This document shows positions 56,409-64,000 of a stretch of 64,000 nt of DNA, piece after piece (the stretch's first letter is position 1; each line of letters opens with the position of its first letter). The DNA comes from Planifilum fulgidum. GTDB lineage: Bacteria; Bacillota; Bacilli; Thermoactinomycetales; DSM-44946. The notes under the pieces were generated by a model. The model saw nothing but the letters and a program-made list of their open reading frames with translations. It had not been told where the DNA came from and made no database searches. The translations under genes were made by a program, and so were the position numbers. The stretch covers positions 58,327 to 122,326 of the forward strand of contig NZ_FOOK01000008.1 of the NCBI RefSeq assembly GCF_900113175.1, given 5' to 3'.

Positions 56409-58274
56409 ATGACGTTTGGTACAGTTTCGCAACGTGTATGGAAGCGTTTTGTGCAAGAGGGTGTATTGGACGCTTCACGATTAAACAAACATATCTCGGA
56501 GTCGTGGTATCGATGTAAAAAAGAGGGTGTCAATCCACGCTTAGGTGAAGGAAAGCAAGTTCTGACCGGTGAACCGTTTAACCGCCGAAAGAAAGAAAAC
56601 GCTTTACTTCTTGACATTGCTATGCCCTATGTAGAAAAAATGCTTAAGTATATCAAAGGTTCTCATTCCATTGTTTTATTGATTGATCCACAAGGATATG
56701 TATTAATCATGAAGGGAGATAAAGAAGTACTGCGTTTGGCACGAACGATTAACTTTGTCGAAGGCGTTAAATGGACAGAAGAGGAAGTGGGGACAAATGC
56801 GATCGGGACTACGTTGATTGTAAAGGAACCTATAACGGTGGTAGGTTCAGAGCATTACTGCCTTGCTTCTCATAAATGGACTTGCTCTGCCGCTCCTATT
56901 TGTGATGACGAAGGTATATTATTGGGAGTGTTGAATGTATCATCTCCAGTTCAATATCATCACCCTCATACACTTGGTGCAGTCGTATCGACTGCATACG
57001 CGATCGAACAAGAATGGAGAATTCGTCAACAAAATGAGCATCTAGAACTGATTAAGCAGTCCTCTGATTTGGTACAAACAAATATTCCCGTGGTGATATG
57101 TAACAACAAGAAACAGATCGTCTGTGCCAGCCAAAACGTGCAAAATGAGGTTCCCGAATGGTCGAAGATGAAAGTCACAGATTTAAAGGAATTGGGATAC
57201 ACAGAACAAAGTTGTACCCCTTTATACTCTCGTCATCACGGCGGACAGATCGGCTTTTGTATTCACTTGACATATACAAATCAGAAAAAGGTACTTATAT
57301 ATACAAAGGCAAAAAAACAGCCTTCAGTCTCCGTCTTTTTTCCGGGGGAAACAGGAACGAGTGAATCTTTTCAACGAACATTACGGGAAATAGCACAGGT
57401 CGCTCCTACAGAGGCGAATGTTCATATTTATGGGGAGAGTGGAACGGGAAAAGAGTTGATCGCCCGTGTGATCCATCAAAACAGTGCATATAAAGATGGG
57501 CCTTTTGTCGCTGTAAACTGCGGGGCGATTCCTCGTGAACTGATGGAAAGTGAATTGTTCGGTTACGTGGAAGGAGCGTTTACCGGAGCGCGGCGTCAAG
57601 GTCACCAAGGGAAATTTGAACAGGCCAATCACGGAACGATTTTTCTCGACGAAATTGGTGAGATCCCCCCTGCCATGCAGGTTGCATTGTTACGTGTCTT
57701 GCAAGAGCGGGAGGTTACACCAGTAGGCAGTAAGAAAGCGATACCACTCAATATCCGTGTTATTACAGCCACTCATCGCGATCTTCGCCAAATGGTACAG
57801 GAAGGAACATTTCGTGAAGATCTTTTTTACCGCCTTTATGTTTTTCCTATCTATGTTCCTGCCTTGCGGGAACGGAAGGAGGACATCCCCTACTTAATAC
57901 GTTATTATTGTCGGAAGAATCACTGGCAAGTGAAAATACCGGATGTTATCATGGAGAAAATGATCGACTATGATTGGCCGGGAAATATCCGTGAACTTTT
58001 TAATGTATTAGAACAACTGCGTATTCTCTCAAATGGAAATACACCGGATCCTTCTCTTGTAGAGCATCTATTCGTTCATCGAATGGATAAAATTGTATCA
58101 AGAGATCCAAGTTACGTAAAACAAGAGAAACCTCTTACCTATCGTGAAGAATTGCAAAGGCGGGAGATCATTGAAGCCCTTGAGAAAACGGGCGGAAACG
58201 TTTCCTTAGCAGCCAAATTGTTGAACATTCCACGTAGTACATTTTACCGCAGACTCAAAAAGTACCAGTTATAA
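56409..58274 (+). CDS. acoR: Sigma-54-dependent transcriptional activator AcoR
   Basis: 621 residues. A GAF-type sensor region lies near 60-210 (VGTNAIGTTLIVKEPITVVG). A central AAA+ domain holds Walker A YGESGTGKELIARVI, the sigma-54-contact loop VEGAFTGARRQG and DEIGEIPPAMQVALLRVLQE. The C-terminal Fis HTH is GGNVSLAAKLLNIPRSTFYR. It should bind the half-sites near 59800 and activate the sigma-54 promoter of lipB-acoABC in response to acetoin or a related compound. ATG 56409 has AAAGGAG nine bases upstream. A TATAAT at 56371 may be its own -10. Confidence 0.94.
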   Translation: MTFGTVSQRVWKRFVQEGVLDASRLNKHISESWYRCKKEGVNPRLGEGKQVLTGEPFNRRKKENALLLDIAMPYVEKMLKYIKGSHSIVLLIDPQGYVLIMKGDKEVLRLARTINFVEGVKWTEEEVGTNAIGTTLIVKEPITVVGSEHYCLASHKWTCSAAPICDDEGILLGVLNVSSPVQYHHPHTLGAVVSTAYAIEQEWRIRQQNEHLELIKQSSDLVQTNIPVVICNNKKQIVCASQNVQNEVPEWSKMKVTDLKELGYTEQSCTPLYSRHHGGQIGFCIHLTYTNQKKVLIYTKAKKQPSVSVFFPGETGTSESFQRTLREIAQVAPTEANVHIYGESGTGKELIARVIHQNSAYKDGPFVAVNCGAIPRELMESELFGYVEGAFTGARRQGHQGKFEQANHGTIFLDEIGEIPPAMQVALLRVLQEREVTPVGSKKAIPLNIRVITATHRDLRQMVQEGTFREDLFYRLYVFPIYVPALRERKEDIPYLIRYYCRKNHWQVKIPDVIMEKMIDYDWPGNIRELFNVLEQLRILSNGNTPDPSLVEHLFVHRMDKIVSRDPSYVKQEKPLTYREELQRREIIEALEKTGGNVSLAAKLLNIPRSTFYRRLKKYQL

Positions 58275-58286
58275 ACATGTCATCTC

Positions 58287-58322
58287 ATGCTGACAAAGGT
58301 AGCAGCTCAGCATTCTTTTTTT
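58287..58322 (+). terminator. Terminator after acoR
   Basis: ATGCTGA (58287-58293) pairs with TCAGCAT (58307-58313), followed by TTCTTTTTTT. Confidence 0.8.
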
Positions 58323-58379
58323 GTCATAAGAAGATAACACAAAAGAGAAATAAGAACGGAACCACATTTTCAAACCCTC

Positions 58380-58645
58380 GGCAAGGGTATTGAATTGGTC
58401 AATATTGAGGATTTAGTACAGCGGGATCACCTGTTGCACAATATTGATGCAGGGACATCCGTTATCGTTGCAGTATAACGGTCGGGTCTTTTCCACGATG
58501 AACGAAAAGTCCTGTTTACGGACTCAACGTTTCTAAAGGCGAACGAATTCACTCATCAGTTGGTTCGTCAATCCACGTGAGAAGTTGAATCGTGTCTTTG
58601 ACGAGGATTGTGAAACGTACGACAAGCGGCCGTTATAAATTTATG
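58380..58645 (+). mobile_element. Short transposase relic
   Basis: Plus-strand fragments ELVNIEDLVQRDHLLHNIDA and, in another frame, RKVLFTDSTFLKANEF and VRQST resemble the N-terminal and DST-motif parts of IS1182/IS4-type transposases. Stops occur throughout, and no ends are visible. Confidence 0.45.
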
Positions 58646-58654
58646 TCACTTCTT

Positions 58655-58990
58655 AGGTAGTGTTCCCTAAAAAAGTCAAAAATCGGGGAGCTTTTGATTG
58701 AAGGGGAGAGAAGGAGAACGGAATATCCCATCCTTCCCTCCTGTTTTCTTTATGACCACCCGCGCCATCGCTGCTCTTCTTAGATTATGGGCCATGATTT
58801 TCATTCCAGCCCATGCTTCGGGCCCCATGTTCCGGTGGCTGCAAAAAGCGCTCGTCATCCAGCAGCTGATCCACTTGTTCCAACTCGGGAGGCAAAGAAC
58901 GAAGCGGTTCTGGCAAGATCGCATCCCAAAGCGTCAGTTGGTTTTGCCGCAAATTCAACATTTTCATCACCCCGAAGGATTTGCAGGGGC
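58655..58990 (-). mobile_element. Internally deleted transposase remnant (second IS type)
   Basis: The minus strand holds a transposase N-terminus, MKMLNLRQNQLTLWDAILP and LEQVDQLLDDERFLQP (from 58967). It runs directly into what looks like a transposase C-terminus, AWAGMKIMAHNLRRAAMARV, in another frame. The middle of the protein is missing, while the outer AGGGAACACTACC end near 58660 is kept. Confidence 0.5.
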
Positions 58991-59373
58991 GGGTCACGAA
59001 TTCCTTATTTTTTGGCGGGAACAAATCGAATATCAAGAAATCTTGAGCCCATTCGATTATCTCTTCTGCATCCATTCGGCTCAACAGAGCACGCCAAACC
59101 CGCTCCCACGTCCCGTCTTCCGACCATTGCTTCAATCGCCGCCAACAGGTGGTGGGAGAACCATATTGTCGAGGCATGTCCGCCCAGGTACAACCTGTTT
59201 TCAACACGTAAAGAATTCCGTTCAGGGTTTTTCTCGAATCGGAGGGCGGACGTCCGGGTCCCGGTTTGGGTTTGGGAAGCAGGGGTTCAATAACAGCGTT
59301 CGTCTGTCAGCTCATGTCTCGTACTCATGCTTCCATTTTACATTGATAGATCATATTTTTGAAATAGCTTGTA
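58990..59373 (-). mobile_element. IS5-family element remnant (5' part), same IS as at 63682
   Basis: The minus strand carries the same left end (TACAAGCTATTTCAAAAA, ending at 59373) and transposase N-terminus (MSTRHELTDE from 59328; TGCTWADMPRQYGSPTTCWR) as the copy at the window end. A small deletion near 59300 shifts the frame, and the 3' half has been replaced by other IS sequence near MDAEE. Confidence 0.72.
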
Positions 59374-59708
59374 CTGCGAGTGCAAGTCCGATCCGCGAAC
59401 GTGCTGGGATTGGCCGTCTTTATCCCGGTGAATTTTTCCGAAAAATGAAGAAAATTTTCATGTATAGGAAGACGCCAAGGATTTGTCAGAACCGGTTAAA
59501 TGAATGAGGAAAAGCACTTTCGAAGGAGCTGTACGGACTTAGATATTAACGGATTATGGGGTTTGCCAAGGTAACGGAGAAAAACTGTCGTGTGCTAAAC
59601 ATTAAGAAAATGGCCTTTCTTATCTGGAAGAGAACAAGAGGCCTAAAGGTGGATATTTTTTGTTATCTCCTTGAGTCCGTTCATCTATTATCTTCCAATT
59701 AGCATACC

Positions 59709-59732
59709 AACCCAGCGGAATACCGCTGGGTT
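59709..59732 (+). terminator. Hairpin upstream of the aco control region
   Basis: AACCCAGCGG (59709-59718) pairs with CCGCTGGGTT (59723-59732), loop AATA. The T tract after it is short, so it may only insulate the control region. Confidence 0.55.
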
Positions 59733-59781
59733 TGTTAATAGCCTTTATGTATCTCAGATGACATGGTCTTTAATGAACAAA

Positions 59782-59828
59782 ATGGGACAAAATGAGACAA
59801 AATAAGACTCATGTCCCATTCCGTCTCA
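59782..59828 (+). promoter_or_regulatory. Probable AcoR-binding enhancer with four half-sites
   Basis: ATGGGACA (59782-59789) and TGTCCCAT (59812-59819) form one dyad. TGAGAC (59793-59798) and GTCTCA (59823-59828) form another. Equivalent half-sites are about 10-11 bases apart, one helical turn. The cluster lies about 65-110 bases upstream of the -24 element, normal for a sigma-54 enhancer. Confidence 0.65.
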
Positions 59829-59892
59829 ACGTGAAACTTATCTCTTGGATAAGGTCCCTGCTATGATACTTGAGAAACGAAGTAAATCGAAT

Positions 59893-59908
59893 TGGCACCA
59901 TATTTGCA
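59893..59908 (+). promoter_or_regulatory. Sigma-54 (SigL) promoter of lipB-acoABC
   Basis: TGGCAC (59893-59898), five bases, TTGCA (59904-59908): a full -24/-12 match. Transcription should start near 59919, leaving only about 20 bases of leader. Confidence 0.9.
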
Positions 59909-59940
59909 TATAGATATACAGTGCAGGGAGGTGGAAGCGT

Positions 59941-60648
59941 TTGCAGGTTTTTATATGCCGGGAGGTGGACTATGAGGTAGCTCTTGGCTGGCAAAAAGAA
60001 TTCGTTGAAAAACGCAAGAGAGGTGAAATCGAAGATTCCCTCATCTTGCTTGAACACCCTCCCATCTATACGATGGGTTCGGACCAAAAATGGGAGCATT
60101 TGTTGTATCCACCGGATGAACTGAAGAAACAAGGTTTCAAGATTTATCGTTGCAACCGCGGCGGTGATATCACGTATCATGGCCCGGGACAACTTGTGGC
60201 CTATCCAATTATCCATCTGAAGGAGGCCAAACTCACACCGATCGGGTATGTGCGCCTTTTGGAACAAATAGTGTGTGATGTCTTGTCCTTTTACAAAATA
60301 AAAGGACAACGAAAAGAAGGATATCCGGGAGTCTGGATTCAAAACCGTAAAATTTGTGCCATCGGTATCGGGGTGAGCCGGGGGGTAACGTTTCACGGTT
60401 TGGCATTGAATGTACAACCGGATCTCACTCACTTTCAAAATATCATCCCTTGCGGTCTGGCACAGTTTGGGGTCACTTCTCTCGCCGAAGAGTTGGGATA
60501 TTCACCTGATATGTCGACGGTTCAACAACAGCTGATCACGGCATTTAAACGAAATCTGCAAATCACGTGTCGTATCTGTTATCATCAACCAACGATAGGG
60601 GGAGACGACCATGACCGAGGCGCAAAACAAGGAATTATCGCGCGATAA
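59941..60648 (+). CDS. lipB: Lipoyl(octanoyl) transferase LipB
   Basis: 235 residues. The signature RGGDITYHGPGQLVAYPI (near 73-90), Lys137 (NRKICAIGI) and nucleophile Cys171 (IIPCGL) are intact. LipB moves octanoyl from acyl carrier protein to the lipoyl lysine of E2 subunits. The start is TTG 59941 with GGGAGGTGG six bases upstream. Its last 38 bases overlap acoA. As first gene of the aco operon it looks dedicated to AcoC, since Bacillus housekeeping lipoylation normally uses LipM/LipL. Confidence 0.93.
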   Translation: MQVFICREVDYEVALGWQKEFVEKRKRGEIEDSLILLEHPPIYTMGSDQKWEHLLYPPDELKKQGFKIYRCNRGGDITYHGPGQLVAYPIIHLKEAKLTPIGYVRLLEQIVCDVLSFYKIKGQRKEGYPGVWIQNRKICAIGIGVSRGVTFHGLALNVQPDLTHFQNIIPCGLAQFGVTSLAEELGYSPDMSTVQQQLITAFKRNLQITCRICYHQPTIGGDDHDRGAKQGIIAR

Positions 60649-61600
60649 AGCGATTTGGATGTATCGAAAAATGGTGGAAATCCGCAAGTTTGAGGACTGT
60701 GTTCATAAACTATTTGCACGTGGAATTTTGCCGGGTTTTGTTCATTTGTATGCAGGAGAAGAGGCGGTGGCGGTCGGTGTATGTGCCCATTTGGAAGAAA
60801 AAGACAGCATTACAAGCACTCACCGTGGACATGGTCATTGTATTGCCAAAGGGTGTGATCTGAACGGAATGATGGCGGAACTTTACGGGAAAGCCACAGG
60901 ACTGTGCAAAGGAAAAGGCGGCTCCATGCATATAGCTGATCTGGAAAAAGGAATGCTTGGTGCCAATGGGATTGTAGGCGGAGGCTTTCCTCTTGCATGC
61001 GGTTCGGCGTTGACAGCGAAGTTAAAAGGGACAAAAGCAGTATCTGTTTGTTTCTTTGGAGACGGTGCCAATAACCAGGGAACTTTCCATGAAGGGATTA
61101 ACCTGGCAGCTATCTGGAAATTACCGGTTATATTTGTCGCAGAAAACAACGGATATGCAGAGGCCACCCCATTCACCTATGCGTCCAGTTGTACCGATAT
61201 CGCTCAGCGAGCAGCCGCCTATAACATTCCTGGTGTCATTGTGGATGGAAAAGATGTGATGGCCGTATATAGGGCGGCGCAAGAAGCGGTCATAAGAGCG
61301 CGAAACGGAGAAGGCCCCACATTAATCGAATGTAAAACCTACCGCAATTATGGTCACTTCGAGGGAGACGCGCAAAAGTACAAGAAGAAAGAAGATCAAG
61401 AAATACATCTGCATGAGAAAGATTCCATACAAATCTTCCGTAACTATCTTTTGTCCAACAATCTGTTAACAGAACAAGAGCTTGAAAGGATAGATAACGA
61501 TGTTGAGAAAGCGATTTCAGAAGCTGTACGATTCGCGGAAGAAAGTCCGTATCCGTCTGCGGAGGAGCTTATGACGGATGTCTATGTTTCTTACAAATAA
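60611..61600 (+). CDS. acoA: Thiamine-diphosphate-dependent dehydrogenase E1, alpha subunit (AcoA type)
   Basis: 329 residues. The ThDP motif runs from FFGDGANNQGTFHEGINLA (Gly150-Asp151) to the Asn pair in VAENNGYAEATPF. STHRGHGHCIAKG and GKGGSMHIADLEKGMLGANG are further E1-alpha blocks, with a phosphorylation-loop-like region. With AcoB it would cleave acetoin, or decarboxylate a 2-oxoacid, and pass acetyl to E2. It overlaps lipB by 38 bases, with GGGGAG before the ATG. Confidence 0.94.
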   Translation: MTEAQNKELSRDKAIWMYRKMVEIRKFEDCVHKLFARGILPGFVHLYAGEEAVAVGVCAHLEEKDSITSTHRGHGHCIAKGCDLNGMMAELYGKATGLCKGKGGSMHIADLEKGMLGANGIVGGGFPLACGSALTAKLKGTKAVSVCFFGDGANNQGTFHEGINLAAIWKLPVIFVAENNGYAEATPFTYASSCTDIAQRAAAYNIPGVIVDGKDVMAVYRAAQEAVIRARNGEGPTLIECKTYRNYGHFEGDAQKYKKKEDQEIHLHEKDSIQIFRNYLLSNNLLTEQELERIDNDVEKAISEAVRFAEESPYPSAEELMTDVYVSYK

Positions 61601-61617
61601 TATTGGAGGTGTAGAAA

Positions 61618-62655
61618 ATGAGCAGAAAGATAAGTTTTTCCGAGGCCCTCAATGAAGCGATGAGGTTGGCGATGCGGGCCGATGAAAACGTGATTTTGAT
61701 GGGGGAGGACGTGGCCGGAGGCGCGCAAGTTGATCATCTGCAGGATGATGAAGCGTGGGGGGGTGTATTGGGGGTTACCAAAGGGTTGGTACAGGAATTT
61801 GGGCGTAACCGCGTTCTGGACACGCCGATCAGTGAAGCCGCTTTTATCGGCGCGGCTGTGGGGGCGGCAGTAACCGGACTCCGACCGATTGCTGAGTTAA
61901 TGTTTAACGATTTTGTCGGTTCCTGTTTCGACCAAATCCTGAATCAGTGTGCAAAATTACGATACATGTTTGGTGGCAAAACGCAAGTGCCTTTAACAAT
62001 CCGTACCATGTATGGCGCGGGATTTCGGGCAGCCGCGCAACATTCGCAAAGCCTGTATGCAATCTTCACGCACATCCCGGGAATTAAAGTGGTCGTTCCT
62101 TCCACGCCGGCGGATGCCAAGGGACTGCTCCTCGCTTCCATCGCTGATAACGATCCGGTAATTTTCTTTGAGGATAAAACCCTTTACAACATGGAAGGCG
62201 AAGTACCCGAAGGACATTATACGATACCGATAGGAAAAGCAGATATAAAACGGGAAGGGTCAGACCTTACCATCGTAGCCATTGGAAAGCAAGTGCACAC
62301 GGCTCTCAAAGCAGCAGAAATCCTTGCTAAAAAGGGAATGGAAATTGAGGTGATTGATCCTCGCAGTCTGTCTCCGCTAGATGAAGAGACAATTCTCCAT
62401 TCCGTGGAAAAAACGAATCGTCTCATCGTGATCGACGAAGCTAACCCACGTTGCAGTGTAGCTACAGATATTGCCGCCCTTGTTGCGAGCAAAGGGTTCG
62501 ACATGCTTGATGCACCAATAAAAAGAATTACCGCACCGCACACACCCGTACCGTTCTCTCCTGTTTTGGAAGACCTCTATTTGCCAACACCGGAGAAAGT
62601 CATTCAAGCGATTTCCGAATTGGTCGGTGATGATTCCATACTCACAGCTTCTTGA
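61618..62655 (+). CDS. acoB: Dehydrogenase E1, beta subunit (AcoB type)
   Basis: 345 residues. MGEDVAGGAQVDHLQDDEAW (AcoB-like insert), RVLDTPISEAAFIGAAVGAA, a central PYR domain and a C-terminal transketolase domain (IEVIDPRSLSPLDEETILHS) are visible. It forms the alpha2beta2 E1 with AcoA. It starts about 17 bases after acoA with GGAGGTG. Acetoin rather than pyruvate is favoured by the acoR gene upstream. Confidence 0.94.
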   Translation: MSRKISFSEALNEAMRLAMRADENVILMGEDVAGGAQVDHLQDDEAWGGVLGVTKGLVQEFGRNRVLDTPISEAAFIGAAVGAAVTGLRPIAELMFNDFVGSCFDQILNQCAKLRYMFGGKTQVPLTIRTMYGAGFRAAAQHSQSLYAIFTHIPGIKVVVPSTPADAKGLLLASIADNDPVIFFEDKTLYNMEGEVPEGHYTIPIGKADIKREGSDLTIVAIGKQVHTALKAAEILAKKGMEIEVIDPRSLSPLDEETILHSVEKTNRLIVIDEANPRCSVATDIAALVASKGFDMLDAPIKRITAPHTPVPFSPVLEDLYLPTPEKVIQAISELVGDDSILTAS

Positions 62656-62670
62656 TCGATGAAAAAGATT

Positions 62671-62698
62671 AAGAGGTGAAGCATAGTCTTCACCTCTT
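62671..62698 (+). other. 11-bp inverted repeat between acoB and acoC
   Basis: AAGAGGTGAAG (62671-62681) pairs perfectly with CTTCACCTCTT (62688-62698), loop CATAGT. No T run follows, so it is more likely an RNA processing or stability element setting the E1:E2 ratio than a terminator. Confidence 0.7.
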
Positions 62699-62722
62699 GG
62701 TTATAAAAGGGAGAGATTGAAA

Positions 62723-63730
62723 ATGGCTAGTGAATTGATTATGCCGAAACTCGGAATGGGAATGAAAGAAGGTACAGTTGTCGAATGGAAAAAAAATGTG
62801 GGGGATTCTGTAAAAAAAGGAGATGTCGTTGTCATCATCAGTTCAGAAAAAATCGAGATGGAAGTGGAAGCACCCCAAGACGGGATCCTGCTGGACATCG
62901 TCGTTCCGAACGGTGAAGTCGTTTCGGTCGGAACGGTAATCGGCTACATAGGCATGCCGGGAGAAAAAGTGGGCGATGGAGAGAAAAATAAAACACCTCT
63001 TGCTAATAAGGGACAAGTTGCGGCAGTAGCCGAATCGGCCCAATCGGTTGCAACTCCGGAATCACCTGTTAAGAAAAGGAAAGTAAAAATCACTCCCATC
63101 GCTCGTAAAATGGCAGAGGCAGCCGGTCTGGATATTGAAAAATTAGTCGGTACGGGTCCACAGGGGCGCATTACAAAAGAAGATGTAGAGAAAGCGATCG
63201 CTAATCAAGCACTTCTTTCCTCGATGTCTTCTCAGGAACAACCCATCTCACGTGAAAAGGAGAGTGCTAGAGTAGATATTGCACAGAAAATTGCGGAGGA
63301 TAACGCTTCAGTAGAGCGTAAAGTTGTCAGCGGAATGAGAAAAGTGATTGCCACGCGCATGCATGAAAGCTTGCAACAGAGTGCTCAGCTTTCTATGACC
63401 ATGACTGTAGATGTGACTGATCTACTCTTGTTAAAGAAACAAATAGCTGAGGATGTACTGAGCCGTTACGAACTGAAGCTGACAGTTACCGATTTTATTG
63501 CCCGTGCTGTTGTATTAGCTCTGCTGCAACATAAACAAATGAACAGCGCATGGATAGGTGACAGCATTCATACTTATTCCCATGTGCATCTAGGAATAGC
63601 AGTAGCCCTTGATAAAGGGTTGGTGGTTCCTGTGATCCGCCATGCTGAACGTCGTACCCTCATCGAATTGGCGAAAGAGATTACAAGCTATTTCAAAAAC
63701 ATGATCTGCCAATGTAAAATGGAAGTATGA
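62723..63730 (+). pseudogene. acoC: Dihydrolipoamide acetyltransferase E2 (AcoC), truncated by an IS
   Basis: The lipoyl domain (residues 1-80) has the lipoyl lysine in SSEKIEMEVEAP (Lys43). A peripheral subunit-binding domain follows (ITPIARKMAEAAGLDIEKLV), then the start of the catalytic domain (VSGMRKVIATRMHESLQQSA; KGLVVPVIRHAERRTLIEL). After ELAKEI the frame enters IS sequence at 63682 and stops at 63730, so the catalytic HxxxDG region is absent. ATG 62723 has AAAGGGAG eight bases upstream. The remainder, and the E3 gene, may lie beyond the IS outside the window. Confidence 0.9.
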
Positions 63731-64000
63731 GTACGAGACATGAGCTGACAGACGAACAATGGGCTGTGATTGAACCTCTTCTTCCCAAACCCAAACCGGG
63801 ACCCGGACGTCCGCCCGCAGATCCGAGAAAAACCCTGAACGGAATTCTCTACGTCTTGAAAACCGGTTGTACTTGGGCGGACATGCCCCGACAATATGGT
63901 TCTCCCACCACCTGTTGGCGGCGATTGAAACAATGGTCGGAAGACGGAACATGGGAGCGGATTTGGCGCGCGCTGTTAAGTCGAATGGATGCGGAAGAGA
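63682..64000 (+). mobile_element. IS5-family insertion sequence, cut by the window end
   Basis: It starts with TACAAGCTATTTCAAAAA, the same left end as the remnant at 59373. The transposase begins at ATG 63727, in an ATGA overlap with the disrupted acoC frame: MSTRHELTDEQWAVIEPLLP, KPGPGRPPADPRKTLNGILY and TGCTWADMPRQYGSPTTCWR, an IS5-type N-terminus (DUF4096-like). The frame is open to the window end. The visible part has no defects, so this copy may be active. Confidence 0.88.

Noticed and set aside
58698..59507. A 269-codon plus-strand frame downstream of acoR
   Set aside because: It is antisense to IS5 and other transposase remnants on the minus strand, which explain the sequence.

Overview
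The window comes from an endospore-forming, high-G+C member of the Bacillales. The gene order matches the Bacillus hem-spoVID-ysxE-valS-folC-comC-spoIIB-maf-radC-minCD-spoIVFAB-rplU-prp-rpmA-spo0B-obg-pheB-pheA backbone. High G+C, many GTG/TTG starts and strong Shine-Dalgarno sites point to a thermophilic Thermoactinomycetaceae-like bacterium (Planifilum or relatives). The family assignment is inference.

Region 1 (1-7.3 kb) is a tetrapyrrole operon: a precorrin-2 dehydrogenase-like gene, hemC, a cobA-hemD fusion, hemB, a double AsnC/Lrp-type gene resembling fused siroheme decarboxylase subunits (AhbA-AhbB), and hemL. A GNAT gene with two in-frame amber codons follows. Region 2 (7.5-10.5 kb) has spoVID, ysxE and a small membrane protein. 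Region 3 (10.5-19.6 kb) has a valine T-box, valS, folC, murC, rraA, an amino-acid ABC binding protein and permease without an ATPase, and a nitrilase-family gene. Region 4 (19.7-29 kb) has a prepilin peptidase, pilM/N/O-like genes, spoIIB, maf, radC, minC, minD, spoIVFA and spoIVFB. mreBCD, normally between radC and minC, is missing here. A decayed rhodanese/metallo-beta-lactamase gene follows on the minus strand (29.1-30.4 kb).

Region 5 (30.4-42 kb) has the L21 leader, rplU-prp-rpmA, a membrane-anchored Spo0B-like protein and obgE. Next come fructosamine kinase and phosphatase genes on the minus strand, a frameshifted DUF4937-like gene and an Asp23 gene. The amino-acid genes pheB-thrC-thrB-pheA follow, then ilvE behind a ykkC-family riboswitch (probably the ppGpp class). 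Region 6 (42-52 kb) has a thioesterase, an ABC exporter with an SGNH hydrolase, safA with a second CotS-type kinase-like gene, a split glutamine-dependent NAD synthetase, yebC, dinB and a polysaccharide deacetylase.

Region 7 (52-64 kb) is clearly more A+T rich and looks acquired and decaying. It holds an integrase remnant fused to an alcohol dehydrogenase remnant. An AcoR-type sigma-54 activator pseudogene is split by an IS1182-like element flanked by 8-bp direct repeats. Next come an intact AcoR paralogue, more IS debris, and a sigma-54 promoter with an upstream cluster of activator half-sites. This promoter heads lipB-acoA-acoB-acoC; acoC is cut by an IS5-like element that runs off the window end.

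Several parts work together. SpoVID and SafA are LysM coat scaffolds, each followed by a kinase-like coat gene. Prp matures the L27 protein encoded next to it. SpoIVFA/FB control sigma-K. The last operon would make a 2-oxoacid or acetoin dehydrogenase with its own lipoyl-assembly enzyme, if acoC were intact. No tRNA, rRNA or CRISPR array was seen.
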